Program-made: the position numbers and the translations under genes
Notes under the pieces: generated by a model
Told to the model about the DNA's origin: nothing
Databases searched by the model: none
What the model saw: the letters and a program-made list of their open reading frames with translations, nothing else
Shown: positions 8,648-17,038 of the stretch, one piece after another
How positions within the stretch are numbered: the first letter of the stretch is position 1
Layout of the letters: each line of letters opens with the position of its first letter
NCBI RefSeq assembly: GCF_900142605.1
Contig: NZ_FRBL01000006.1
Coordinates: 1 to 64,000, forward strand
DNA length: 64,000 nt
Reading direction: 5' to 3'
Source: Chitinophaga jiangningensis
Lineage (GTDB): Bacteria; Bacteroidota; Bacteroidia; Chitinophagales; Chitinophagaceae

Positions 8648-9484
8648 ATGGATTCTGCTAAAGTCTTAAAGTCCGATTTTCTTGACATCCTGTTTGACGG
8701 CAGGAATAAAGATTATGGGGCTTATGAACTGAGAAGACAGTATAACAAGCGTGTGAGGAACGCCATCATTGGTACCTCATCCCTGTTCATTCTGCTTCTT
8801 GGTGGCTACCTGGTTTCAAACTGGGTAAAGGCTTCTGAGGACGATGGGCCTAAGAAGCCAGTAATACAGGAAATTAAGATGGAAGATGTGAAGATTCCGG
8901 ATGATCCGAAAACTCCACCTCCTCCTCCACCTCCTCCGGCACCGCCACCACCGGTTAAGCCGTCAGTACAGTTTACTCCTCCTGTAATTAAAAAAGATGC
9001 TGAGGTACCACCTGAAGAGGAACCTCCAAAGCATGAGGATATTAAAGACAAATCCATCAGCACCAAAACTGTAGAAGGTGATCCGAACGGTATCGATGCG
9101 GGTCTGCTGGAAGACAGTAAAGGTACAGGTGTGGTAGAAGCGCCTCCAGCTCCTGCGAAAGAAGAGATCTTCACCTTCGTAGAACAGCCACCAACCTTCC
9201 CGGGCGGTGAAGAAGCGCTGAACAAATACCTGAATAAAAACATCCGTTACCCACGCGTTGCGCAGGAAAACGGTATCTCCGGTACTGTATTCGTACAGTT
9301 CGTGGTAGATTCTGATGGTAATATCAAAGATGTTAAAACAGTAGGCGCTGCAAAAGGTGGCGGTCTGGAAGAAGAAGCGATCCGCGTGGTAAAATCCATG
9401 CCTAAATGGAAGCCTGGTAAACAAAACGGTCGCCAGGTATCCGTTCAGTTCAACCTTCCTATCCGCTTTACACTGCAAGAGTAG
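8648..9484 (+). CDS. tonB: Energy transducer TonB
   Basis: A 278-residue protein with an N-terminal cytoplasmic part and one membrane helix (about 38-60). A Pro-rich periplasm-spanning stretch follows, with long runs of Pro near residues 84-104. The C-terminal TonB domain (about 190-278) has the sequences YPRVAQENGISGTVFVQFVV and PKWKPGKQNGRQVSVQF. It links the ExbBD proton channel to TonB-dependent outer-membrane receptors. It is the last gene of the operon, followed by a strong terminator. Confidence 0.95.
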   Translation: MDSAKVLKSDFLDILFDGRNKDYGAYELRRQYNKRVRNAIIGTSSLFILLLGGYLVSNWVKASEDDGPKKPVIQEIKMEDVKIPDDPKTPPPPPPPPAPPPPVKPSVQFTPPVIKKDAEVPPEEEPPKHEDIKDKSISTKTVEGDPNGIDAGLLEDSKGTGVVEAPPAPAKEEIFTFVEQPPTFPGGEEALNKYLNKNIRYPRVAQENGISGTVFVQFVVDSDGNIKDVKTVGAAKGGGLEEEAIRVVKSMPKWKPGKQNGRQVSVQFNLPIRFTLQE

Positions 9485-9507
9485 TACTGTAAGGATACTT
9501 GATAAAG

Positions 9508-9540
9508 AATCCCCGTTCTCACCTGAGGACGGGGATTTTT
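9508..9540 (+). terminator. Terminator of the exbB-tonB operon
   Basis: AATCCCCGT pairs with ACGGGGATT around a 12-base loop, followed by five T. The T-run overlaps the -33 element of the mnmE promoter. Confidence 0.9.
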
Positions 9541-9566
9541 GCATTATACACTTATTAGTACCTTTG
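9538..9566 (+). promoter_or_regulatory. Bacteroidota-type promoter for mnmE
   Basis: TTTG at 9538-9541, 17 bases, then TACCTTTG at 9559-9566, a full match to TAnnTTTG. The ATG of mnmE lies 26 bases beyond the -7 element, giving a short leader. Confidence 0.7.
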
Positions 9567-9592
9567 CATCTTCATAATTAACATCGGTACGT

Positions 9593-10975
9593 ATGCTGGG
9601 GAAACTTTCTGGATTTGATGATACTATTGTAGCTGTTGCCACCGCGCCTGGCCTGGGCGCCATTGCGGTGATCCGCCTCAGCGGCAGCAAGGCTTTTGAT
9701 ATTACCAACGCCCTCTTCAAAGGGAAGAATCTATTACTGCAGCCCAGTCATACAATCCACTTCGGCAGCATTGTTTCCGAAGGCACGGTGATCGACGAGG
9801 TAGTCGTGAGTCTGTACAAAGGCCCGCGCTCCTACACCGGAGAAGACGTGATCGAAATCTCCTGCCACGGATCACCCTATATCCAGCAACAAATCATTGA
9901 TGCCACCACCAAAGCCGGTGCCCGGCTTGCCAAGCCCGGTGAGTTTACCCAACGCGCCTTTCTCAACGGGAAACTGGACCTTACCCAGGCGGAATCCGTT
10001 GCTGACCTGATCGCCAGCAACTCCGCAGCTTCCCACCAAACAGCCATGCAGCAAATGCGCGGTGGATTCTCCAAAGAACTGCACCATCTAAGGGACCAGC
10101 TCATCACCTTTTCTGCCCTAATAGAACTGGAACTGGATTTTAGTCAGGAAGACGTGGAATTTGCCGATCGTACCCGCCTGTATGAGCTGATATCTTCCTC
10201 CACTACTACTATCCGCCACCTGATTGACTCCTTCCGTATGGGGAATGTGATCAAAAACGGCGTAAATACCGCTATTGTGGGCAAACCTAATGCGGGTAAG
10301 TCAACACTCCTTAACACACTTTTGAACGAAAACAGGGCCATCGTAAGCGATATTGCGGGCACTACCCGCGATACCATTGAAGAGGTGCTGAACATAGAAG
10401 GCATCCTTTTCCGGCTGATTGATACCGCCGGTATCCGCGAAAGCAACGATACCATCGAAAGCATAGGCGTACAGAAAACGCTGGAGAAAATCAAAGAAGC
10501 AGGGGTGGTAGTTTACCTTTTCGATGCCAATGAGATGACCCTGGAAGAACTACGCCAGCAGGTAGCTTCTTTTGAGGCAGACAATATTAATTTCCTGTTG
10601 GTAGGCAACAAAACTGACATTGCAGGAGAGGCCGCTATTCGCGCCAAATTCTCCGAAATTCCGGGTATTTTGTTCATTTCTGCGAAAAATCACGACCATG
10701 TGAATGACCTGAAAGCTGCCCTCGTTGAAAAAGTGATGTCCGGAGATATTAATACGGAAGATACTATTGTGACCAATGCACGTCACCATTCAGCCTTACA
10801 GGAAGTACTCAAATCCCTATTTGACGTGAAAGGAGGAATGGATAATGGCCTGCCGGGTGATTTGCTGGCCCTGGATATCCGCAGAGCGCTGCATTTCCTT
10901 GGGGAGATTACCGGAGAGGTGACGAATGAGGACAGGCTGGATTATATATTTAGTAAGTTTTGTATCGGGAAGTAA
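9593..10975 (+). CDS. mnmE: tRNA uridine-5-carboxymethylaminomethyl modification GTPase MnmE
   Basis: A 460-residue protein, the usual MnmE length. The N-terminal formyl-THF-binding domain begins DTIVAVATAPG. A helical domain surrounds the inserted G domain, which has the P-loop GKPNAGKS (230-237), the DTAG switch motif (277-280) and NKTD for guanine recognition. The C-terminus is the diagnostic CxGK motif (CIGK, 457-460), whose Cys is needed for activity. With MnmG it modifies the wobble uridine of several tRNAs in the cytoplasm. It is a single-gene unit with its own promoter directly after the tonB terminator. Confidence 0.98.
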   Translation: MLGKLSGFDDTIVAVATAPGLGAIAVIRLSGSKAFDITNALFKGKNLLLQPSHTIHFGSIVSEGTVIDEVVVSLYKGPRSYTGEDVIEISCHGSPYIQQQIIDATTKAGARLAKPGEFTQRAFLNGKLDLTQAESVADLIASNSAASHQTAMQQMRGGFSKELHHLRDQLITFSALIELELDFSQEDVEFADRTRLYELISSSTTTIRHLIDSFRMGNVIKNGVNTAIVGKPNAGKSTLLNTLLNENRAIVSDIAGTTRDTIEEVLNIEGILFRLIDTAGIRESNDTIESIGVQKTLEKIKEAGVVVYLFDANEMTLEELRQQVASFEADNINFLLVGNKTDIAGEAAIRAKFSEIPGILFISAKNHDHVNDLKAALVEKVMSGDINTEDTIVTNARHHSALQEVLKSLFDVKGGMDNGLPGDLLALDIRRALHFLGEITGEVTNEDRLDYIFSKFCIGK

Positions 10976-11128
10976 TCATGTCTCCTTTAGTTAGCTTTTC
11001 TTCCCTTTATTGCTATAGTAGCGGTTTGCAGTAGGTATAATTTGGACCGGAAGACTAAAAAAAATTAATAAATCAAAGAAATAACATTAGCCTTTGCTTA
11101 CGTATATTACTTGCCTAAATTTTAAAAA

Positions 11129-11524
11129 ATGGGAACCTGGAATGAAGGAAGTTTCGGAAATGACGAAGCTGGCGATTGGATCATTGATTTAAGTGAAACT
11201 CCAACACTTGAATTTATAAAAGCAACTCTACAGGCATCGATAGATAACCCTAATAATGTAGATTTTAACTTGACAGCAGTAGCCGCCGCAGAAGTAATAT
11301 GCATTCTGGAGGGGAAAATACCAGCCGATTATCATGAGGTTTCTCATAATTTAGCGCCGGTAATTGAAATATTAAAACAGCAGCAAATCTCTAGTGAGCT
11401 AAAAAAATTGGCAATTAGGTGTATAATTATGATCGCCGCCGATTCAGAATTGAAAGAATGCTGGGAGGAGGATGAGGAGTGGGAAATCGAAATCAATAGT
11501 TTAATGCATCGCTTGAGCAATTAA
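11129..11524 (+). CDS. DUF4259 domain-containing protein
   Basis: A 131-residue cytoplasmic, acidic protein. The N-terminus MGTWNEGSFGNDEAGDWIID is the typical DUF4259 opening (W, G..F.ND.A.DW). The rest is helical with no membrane segment. The function of DUF4259 is not known; such proteins are often scattered as single genes. It stands alone 153 bases after mnmE on the same strand and faces a convergent gene. Confidence 0.85.
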   Translation: MGTWNEGSFGNDEAGDWIIDLSETPTLEFIKATLQASIDNPNNVDFNLTAVAAAEVICILEGKIPADYHEVSHNLAPVIEILKQQQISSELKKLAIRCIIMIAADSELKECWEEDEEWEIEINSLMHRLSN

Positions 11525-11546
11525 CTATTCGGGACTATTATAGTGT

Positions 11547-12419
11547 TTAGTCTTTTCCCATCCCTATAGCCATCTTATAAGCCATCGTAGTTTCGCTCAC
11601 CGGCGTCATTGCATCCAGCAGCACATTACTTGTTCCCTGCGTCACTATTTCATCTGCTACTTTTTTAATCAACGCCAGCGTGGCTTTCATCAGGCTTGAT
11701 CCCATACTTAACCTCGCAACACCCATGTCTTGTAATTCGCGTACGGACGGTGGTACACCTGCTCCAATAGTAGGATTAGACAGAATATTTATGGGTGCAT
11801 TTATTTCCTTCACCAAAGTAGCAATCATGTCTTTTTCCCACACCGGCTGAACAAATATGCAATCTGCGCCGGCTTCCCGGTACTTGTTTCCACGCCTGAT
11901 AGATTCTGCCAGTTTCTCTTTGGGAGAGGCTGTGGAAGTGTAAAAGGCATCTGTTCTGGCGTTTATTACCAGGTGAAAGCCCAGTGAATCAGATAATGAA
12001 CGTATAGCCGCTATCCGTTCACAAAATTCGTTTTCATCTATTAATGTTGGGCTTAGGCTGATACTGTCTTCAATGTTGATCCCTGCAATGCCGGTTGCTA
12101 TTACCTTCTTCACGGAGGTAATGATCTCCTCTAAATTGTTACCGTATCCCGCTTCAATATCTACTGTTACCGGCGCTTGTACTGCATTCACAATGCCAGT
12201 AATGATGGCCAGCATCTCTGATAACTGCATCACCTGACAATCAGGGTATCCTAAAGATGCCGCCATGCCCATGCTGGTGGTGGCTATGGCATCGTAGCCG
12301 CAGGCTTCAATGAGTTTGGAACTACCAATGTCCCATGAGTTTAGGAGTACTAGGATTTTTTCATCATGGTGGAGCTGCAGGAACTTTTCGGCTTTTTGTT
12401 TTTGGATATCGGAAACCAT
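11547..12419 (-). CDS. Isocitrate lyase/PEP mutase superfamily protein
   Basis: A 290-residue TIM-barrel protein of the PEP mutase/isocitrate lyase superfamily. It shows LLNSWDIGSSKLIEACGYDAIATTS at the N-terminus, VDIEAGYG (86-93) as the Mg-binding motif and GINIEDS downstream. The Cys-containing catalytic loop of true isocitrate lyases (KKCGH) is not visible, so it is probably one of the many PEP-mutase-like C-C or P-C bond enzymes such as oxaloacetate-hydrolase or 2-methylisocitrate-lyase relatives. The exact substrate cannot be told. It is a single gene, convergent with the DUF4259 gene. Confidence 0.88.
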   Translation of the reverse strand: MVSDIQKQKAEKFLQLHHDEKILVLLNSWDIGSSKLIEACGYDAIATTSMGMAASLGYPDCQVMQLSEMLAIITGIVNAVQAPVTVDIEAGYGNNLEEIITSVKKVIATGIAGINIEDSISLSPTLIDENEFCERIAAIRSLSDSLGFHLVINARTDAFYTSTASPKEKLAESIRRGNKYREAGADCIFVQPVWEKDMIATLVKEINAPINILSNPTIGAGVPPSVRELQDMGVARLSMGSSLMKATLALIKKVADEIVTQGTSNVLLDAMTPVSETTMAYKMAIGMGKD

Positions 12420-12627
12420 GCTGCGGAAATTTTTAATGAGAGATAAAAAGCAGCCTGGGGCGAAGGCAGCTTTTAGAATATTAAGTTAAGTGAAATAATC
12501 TCAATATTTAGTAGGGTATCATTAAACTTTGCCTTACCTGGTGTATCCCGGTTAAGTTAACCCGGACGAATATATACCCAACTCCCCCGAATATTAATCC
12601 GCATCTCGCACATTCAATTGCAAATGC

Positions 12628-12641
12628 TACATTTAAATGTA
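12628..12641. promoter_or_regulatory. 14-base perfect palindrome upstream of the sensor kinase
   Basis: TACATTTAAATGTA lies 48 bases upstream of the preferred ATG at 12690. TACATTTA also matches the -7 promoter element TAnnTTTG in 7 of 8 positions. It may be an operator over the promoter, but this is weak evidence. Confidence 0.3.
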
Positions 12642-12689
12642 ATTTCCCTGACCTCCGGGTTGAAGCGGAAGTATATAAATTCATTGCGA

Positions 12690-14600
12690 ATGGCCGTCAG
12701 ATCACTCATTGCTTACATAGGACTCATTATAATATGCCTTGGCGTGGCATGTAATAACCATCAGCCGGCCCCTCAGGCTAAGGCACCATCCAGGCCGGAT
12801 ACAGTACGAGATTATTTACCGCTGGTACTGGCAATGGATACCTTGACTGCTGCCGGCGTTAAAAAGGAAGTAGCTCTGCAGGATAGCCTGCTGCGATACC
12901 TGGGCGACAGCACCCCTAACCCGTGGTACCATTACTTCAGAGGGCGGCAACTGGTGTATCAAAAGCATCGCGACAGCGCCGTAGCCGAATTTTCTAAGAT
13001 GCAGGGTAACCATGCGGATGATGAAATTGAGTTACTGAGGAGATATAGTATTCTCGAGCAGGGCATTAGCGGCGGTGTGACTGTGGATGCGGCCATCATG
13101 AACCAGATACTTAACGGCATGAAAACGGCCGAGAGAGTGCGCAGCCAACAAACTTACCGTTACTACGACCTGATGGCCAGAGCCTATTACCAGAATCAGA
13201 ATGTGAATGAGTCGCTGGAATATGCAGAACGTTATTATAAGAGTCACCCGTTTAAATCTCACCCGGTGGTGATGCAGCGTCATTACGATATTTCCTTCCT
13301 GCTGGCCTCCAGGCTGAACGATTTCGACAAAATGATGTTCTATAACGCGCAGGCACGTACGCTGGCGCACCGTATCAAGGATAGCATGGCCATTGCCCGT
13401 ACCTATGATAATGAATCGCAGATATATGTGCGGCAGGGGCAAAACGACAAAGCGCTGGCTGCCAGCCGTGCCTATATTGAATACCTGCAGGAAAACAACA
13501 GCATAACAGACATTGCTTATAACAATTTGGCCACCACGTTCATGCATAATAACATGCTGGATTCCGCGATACACTACTACCAGGAAGCAATTGAAGCTGG
13601 CCGTAAGAACCCGGATGGCAAGCAGAACTCCGTATATTTTAAAGGACTGATAAAGGCTTACCGGTTGAAAGGTGACTACAGGAAAGCGCTGCAGGTGGCC
13701 GAGGCTACCTATGATATTGAGATTAATACGCTAAGAGAAATTGAAGCAGTGCGTTTTGCGGAGATTCACGAGAAGTATGAAACAGAGAAAAAAGACCGTA
13801 ACATCGCCGAGCTGAGTAATCGTAATCTCCTGAATGAAAAAATTATAAAACAACAAAAATGGACGCTGATACTGGCTTTTGTGGTATTCCTGGCAGTCCT
13901 TTCCATCTTTTATTTTATACAGCGCCAGTATCGCCTGGAAGGTAAAAACCGGCTCCTGCAATCTGAAAACCAGCGACTGATCATGGAGCAAAAGCTATTG
14001 CAGGTACAATTGAATCCACATTTTATTTTCAATTCCATCGCTAACCTGCAAAGCCTGGTGGCATCCGGGGATACAAAAGATTCCGTGCGCTACCTGTCTG
14101 CCTTCTCCGGCCTGTTGCGCAACATCCTGGAACAAAGCCGGAAGGACTTCATTGGCCTGGATGAGGAAATTACCACGCTGAGTAATTATCTGCAATTGCA
14201 GCAAATGCGCTTTTACGGACTGTTTGATTATAAAATAGCAACCGATGAAAACATCTATCCGGAAAATATCCTGATTCCACCTATGCTGATACAGCCTTTC
14301 GTGGAAAATGCCATCGAACATGGTTTCAGAAATATCGATTATAAAGGTATCTTAACCATTGTTTTTAAAGGTGAAAACGAGCAGCTAAATATCATTGTGG
14401 AAGACAATGGCAATGGTATCGGCAGTAAGGAGCCTGGTGAGCAAAAGAAGCAGTCATTAGCCAGTGTCATCCTGAAAGAGCGGCTGGATGTGCTTTTTAA
14501 GTCACAGGGCCAGGAAGCATATTATCATATCGAGGATAAAAAAGACCAGAACGGACGCGGGGTGAAAGTGACCATCGTGATTCCCCAAATAAAAGATTAA
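12690..14600 (+). CDS. TPR-containing sensor histidine kinase (LytS/HisKA_6580 type)
   Basis: The preferred ATG at 12690 starts a signal-like helix ending in a lipobox (LGVAC); the frame is open from a TTG at 12618, which would hide that signal, so the ATG gives 636 residues. In the numbering from 12618, a helical TPR region spans about 95-380. A coiled coil leads into a membrane helix (416-435). The His_kinase domain has LNPHFIFNS with phospho-acceptor His468, and the ATPase domain has an N-box around Asn564 and a G-box EDNGNGIG (595-602). The sensing half is outside the inner membrane and the kinase half inside. It is 3 bases from its LytTR response regulator. Confidence 0.93.
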   Translation: MAVRSLIAYIGLIIICLGVACNNHQPAPQAKAPSRPDTVRDYLPLVLAMDTLTAAGVKKEVALQDSLLRYLGDSTPNPWYHYFRGRQLVYQKHRDSAVAEFSKMQGNHADDEIELLRRYSILEQGISGGVTVDAAIMNQILNGMKTAERVRSQQTYRYYDLMARAYYQNQNVNESLEYAERYYKSHPFKSHPVVMQRHYDISFLLASRLNDFDKMMFYNAQARTLAHRIKDSMAIARTYDNESQIYVRQGQNDKALAASRAYIEYLQENNSITDIAYNNLATTFMHNNMLDSAIHYYQEAIEAGRKNPDGKQNSVYFKGLIKAYRLKGDYRKALQVAEATYDIEINTLREIEAVRFAEIHEKYETEKKDRNIAELSNRNLLNEKIIKQQKWTLILAFVVFLAVLSIFYFIQRQYRLEGKNRLLQSENQRLIMEQKLLQVQLNPHFIFNSIANLQSLVASGDTKDSVRYLSAFSGLLRNILEQSRKDFIGLDEEITTLSNYLQLQQMRFYGLFDYKIATDENIYPENILIPPMLIQPFVENAIEHGFRNIDYKGILTIVFKGENEQLNIIVEDNGNGIGSKEPGEQKKQSLASVILKERLDVLFKSQGQEAYYHIEDKKDQNGRGVKVTIVIPQIKD

Positions 14601-14603
14601 AAC

Positions 14604-15350
14604 ATGAAGCTCTATATTCTTGAAGACGAAATACGCATTATGCAACACCTGCTGCAGATAGTGCAGGATATATCTTATGTAGAAGTGGTAGGCAAGGCCG
14701 CAGAAATTGCTAAGGCGGCTAAGGAAATTCCGGTCTTAAAGCCGGACATCATCCTGGCGGACATCCGCCTCAAGGACGGCGACAGCTTCCGTCTGTTTCA
14801 CGAAATCGGCACCGGCGATTTTCAGGTGATATTCCTGACAGCCTATGATCAATACGCCATACAGGCGCTGAACATGGGCGCTTTCGGCTACCTGCTCAAG
14901 CCTATAGACGAAGTAGCGCTGGCGGCCATGCTCAACAAATGCTACCATCACCGGCAGCAGGAGCAAATGGACCGACAGCAGCTGGAAATAGCCCGTCAGC
15001 ATTACGCTTCCCAGGGGGCAGGCGGCGTAAAGCGACTGGCGCTCAAAAGGGTAGAATACATGGAAATCGTATCCGTAGAAGATATCATGTATTGCAAAAG
15101 CGATAAGGGTTACACTACCTTTTACCTGAAGGACAAACGTGAGATGCTGGTGTCAAAAGGGTTGATTGAGTACGAGAGTATTCTGATTCCGTCCGGGTTC
15201 ATCCGGTGTCATCAGTCCTATTTAGTCAACTTTCAGTATGTGAAAAAATATTACCGGGAAGGCATTTTGCAGATGCAGAATGATGAGCAGATCCCGGTTT
15301 CGAGCAGAAAGAAGGAGGAGGTGTTGAAGTATTTGGAGAATATATCGTAA
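14604..15350 (+). CDS. LytTR-family response regulator
   Basis: A 248-residue protein. The N-terminal receiver has acidic residues Glu7-Asp8-Glu9 and phospho-acceptor Asp53 in ILADIRLKDG. The C-terminal LytTR DNA-binding domain (about 145-245) includes VEDIMYCKSDKGYTTFYL and FIRCHQSYLVNF. It starts 3 bases after the sensor kinase stop, so the two genes are almost certainly co-transcribed and form one two-component system. LytTR proteins bind imperfect direct repeats; no such pair could be assigned with confidence here. Confidence 0.95.
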   Translation: MKLYILEDEIRIMQHLLQIVQDISYVEVVGKAAEIAKAAKEIPVLKPDIILADIRLKDGDSFRLFHEIGTGDFQVIFLTAYDQYAIQALNMGAFGYLLKPIDEVALAAMLNKCYHHRQQEQMDRQQLEIARQHYASQGAGGVKRLALKRVEYMEIVSVEDIMYCKSDKGYTTFYLKDKREMLVSKGLIEYESILIPSGFIRCHQSYLVNFQYVKKYYREGILQMQNDEQIPVSSRKKEEVLKYLENIS

Positions 15351-15358
15351 TCATAAGC

Positions 15359-15395
15359 AAGAAGGTAAAAGAGGGTTATCCTCTTTTACCTTCTT
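15359..15395. terminator. 16-bp perfect hairpin between convergent genes
   Basis: AAGAAGGTAAAAGAGG pairs with CCTCTTTTACCTTCTT around GTTAT. It lies just after the LytTR gene and reaches 10 bases into the end of the converging nucleotidyltransferase gene. A strong T-run is lacking on either strand, so it may protect 3' ends or end transcription in both directions. Confidence 0.65.
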
Positions 15396-16339
15396 GTAAA
15401 AATGTGATACCATTTTTTTATTGGTGGCTGGATCGTTACGGTTCCAATATACTTTTCGCAATTTTCTTCCGTAAATCCTGCTGTAGCAAGAGCATCATAA
15501 AAAGGTACTAAAAAATCTTCCACCTCTTCCGGCAAGTCGTTCACCGTGGTGATTGAAGCAGCATACCCCTGCCAATGAGCATCTTTACCGTTTGTTCGCT
15601 GACCATGCCGCCATTGGTTCCATTCCTGCTCCATTCCAAAACTTGTGAATAACGGACCCGCATTTCGGGTTAATAAATGTCTGAGCAACTTAATGTCATC
15701 CCAGCCCTTCATACATTCTGCTACCAGTGCCTCCATTGTTTGCTGCCAGACATCCGGTGTGAATCCCGGATGTTGCAATATTTCAGTAAGGTCAAAGATA
15801 TCCTTAAACCGTGGCCTTACCAGTGTTTGATGCAGTTTCCAGGATACCTGAAGCGCAAGAGGCACTGTATACGGGATAAGGAACGGTTCACCCTTGAGTG
15901 GTACATACGTCATTGGGATGGGAGACACAGGAATATCCAGATTCAGAGATATATCCATGTTATGGATAAAGGTCTCGGTATTATTGATTGTACAGGATAA
16001 ATCGGTATTTACAGTTGGAAAATCCTCCGACATGGCATAATCAATCATACGCCAGAAACGGTTTTGACTGAAGCTTTGAAATTCGACCCCGTCATATACA
16101 ATTGCTTCCGTTGCTTTTATCATCAATTCACTGAGTACCGACTCCATTTGATGCTGGTCTTGAACCGGGTGAATGTACACCCAGTCCAGATCAGCGGGCG
16201 AGCGTAGTTCCGGATCTCTGAAATATTGTCGGGTAATAAAGCTGCCCTTCAGGAGCAGTGGGAGTTCCGCTGAGGCAACTCTTCTGATAAATGCTTCATA
16301 AGCAAGCATTTGCAAATATTCTTCGCGGGTTCTTTTCAT
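15386..16339 (-). CDS. AbiEii-like nucleotidyltransferase
   Basis: A 317-residue cytoplasmic protein. The motif LLLKGSFITRQYF followed by RSPADLDW gives the GS...DxD pattern (Gly32-Ser33, Asp50, Asp52) of the polymerase-beta-fold AbiEii/MenT-type nucleotidyltransferases. A later stretch WKLHQTLVRPRFKDIFDL matches the conserved Lys and Arg-Asp-Asp region of this family. Family members include abortive-infection and toxin enzymes that add nucleotides to tRNA. The usual AbiEi antitoxin is absent; the gene instead follows, after 10 bases, a gene for an unrecognised 199-residue protein. Whether it is a toxin here is inference. Confidence 0.75.
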   Translation of the reverse strand: MKRTREEYLQMLAYEAFIRRVASAELPLLLKGSFITRQYFRDPELRSPADLDWVYIHPVQDQHQMESVLSELMIKATEAIVYDGVEFQSFSQNRFWRMIDYAMSEDFPTVNTDLSCTINNTETFIHNMDISLNLDIPVSPIPMTYVPLKGEPFLIPYTVPLALQVSWKLHQTLVRPRFKDIFDLTEILQHPGFTPDVWQQTMEALVAECMKGWDDIKLLRHLLTRNAGPLFTSFGMEQEWNQWRHGQRTNGKDAHWQGYAASITTVNDLPEEVEDFLVPFYDALATAGFTEENCEKYIGTVTIQPPIKKWYHIFTRR

Positions 16340-16349
16340 AGTATAAGCG

Positions 16350-16949
16350 TTATGCCAGCCAGCCGCTGTCGAGTGAAATATTATTATCGTAAATGCAATA
16401 TTCAGCTTGTTGTTTCAGTACTTCCCGGCTATGATCTGCTAAATCCTGAATAAGTTGGTGAATACGTGTATGGAACAAGTTTATATCCCCAAATTCGCGG
16501 AGGGTGATGAACCTTATACCGCCACTATCTTTAAGGGCATTAGCGGATAAATGAACCTGGTGAAGTTGGCAGAGGCGCAGCAACTGCGGAATTTTGTTAT
16601 AGAGGACTTTACCGTGCCATTCAAAATAAGGTGTATGGTCCGGTACTAGATCGGGATACTGCTCAGCACAATAATCCGGTATTTCAATTTTAATACGGGT
16701 AGGCGTGTAACCGCCAGACTGTAGGTGTGATGCCAGTTCAAATGCAGTAGAGATAGCAATCTTTGAAGAATCAAGTGAATAAGTTTTTGTGAGCATTGGT
16801 TGTTGCAAATGCTCACCACGGGACAGCTCTATCACGATAGGTTTAGCATCCGCCTCAAAACAGTGGGACACAAAATCGTTTAACCGTTCTTGTGAAAGTG
16901 GTGCAATGGTAATATGCATTTCATAAGGTATAGCATGCTTGGGTGTCAT
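16350..16949 (-). CDS. Conserved hypothetical partner of the nucleotidyltransferase
   Basis: A 199-residue soluble protein I cannot assign to a named family. It starts with a beta strand EMHITIAP. It also has conserved-looking motifs YFEWHGKV, HLSANAL with RFITLREFG, and a C-terminal EYCIYDNNISLDSGWL. Many His, Cys and acidic residues (for example His12, His111, Cys and Asp near the end) could form an active site, but this is not shown. It is the first gene of a two-gene unit whose second gene encodes an AbiEii-like nucleotidyltransferase, so a functional pairing is likely. Confidence 0.7.
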   Translation of the reverse strand: MTPKHAIPYEMHITIAPLSQERLNDFVSHCFEADAKPIVIELSRGEHLQQPMLTKTYSLDSSKIAISTAFELASHLQSGGYTPTRIKIEIPDYCAEQYPDLVPDHTPYFEWHGKVLYNKIPQLLRLCQLHQVHLSANALKDSGGIRFITLREFGDINLFHTRIHQLIQDLADHSREVLKQQAEYCIYDNNISLDSGWLA

Positions 16950-16983
16950 TAAATTTTGGTTGTGATGTGGTTAAATATACTAT

Positions 16984-17020
16984 AAAAAAAGGGAGCCGAA
17001 GCATACCTGCTACGGCTCCC
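16984..17020 (-). terminator. Terminator of the mannoside operon
   Basis: GGGAGCCG pairs with CGGCTCCC, with further pairing of AGCA and TGCT inside. Seven A on the + strand (16984-16990) give a U-run for minus-strand transcripts. It lies 19 bases after the GH38 stop codon. Confidence 0.9.
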
Positions 17021-17038
17021 TTAAACAGGTGTATTTTT

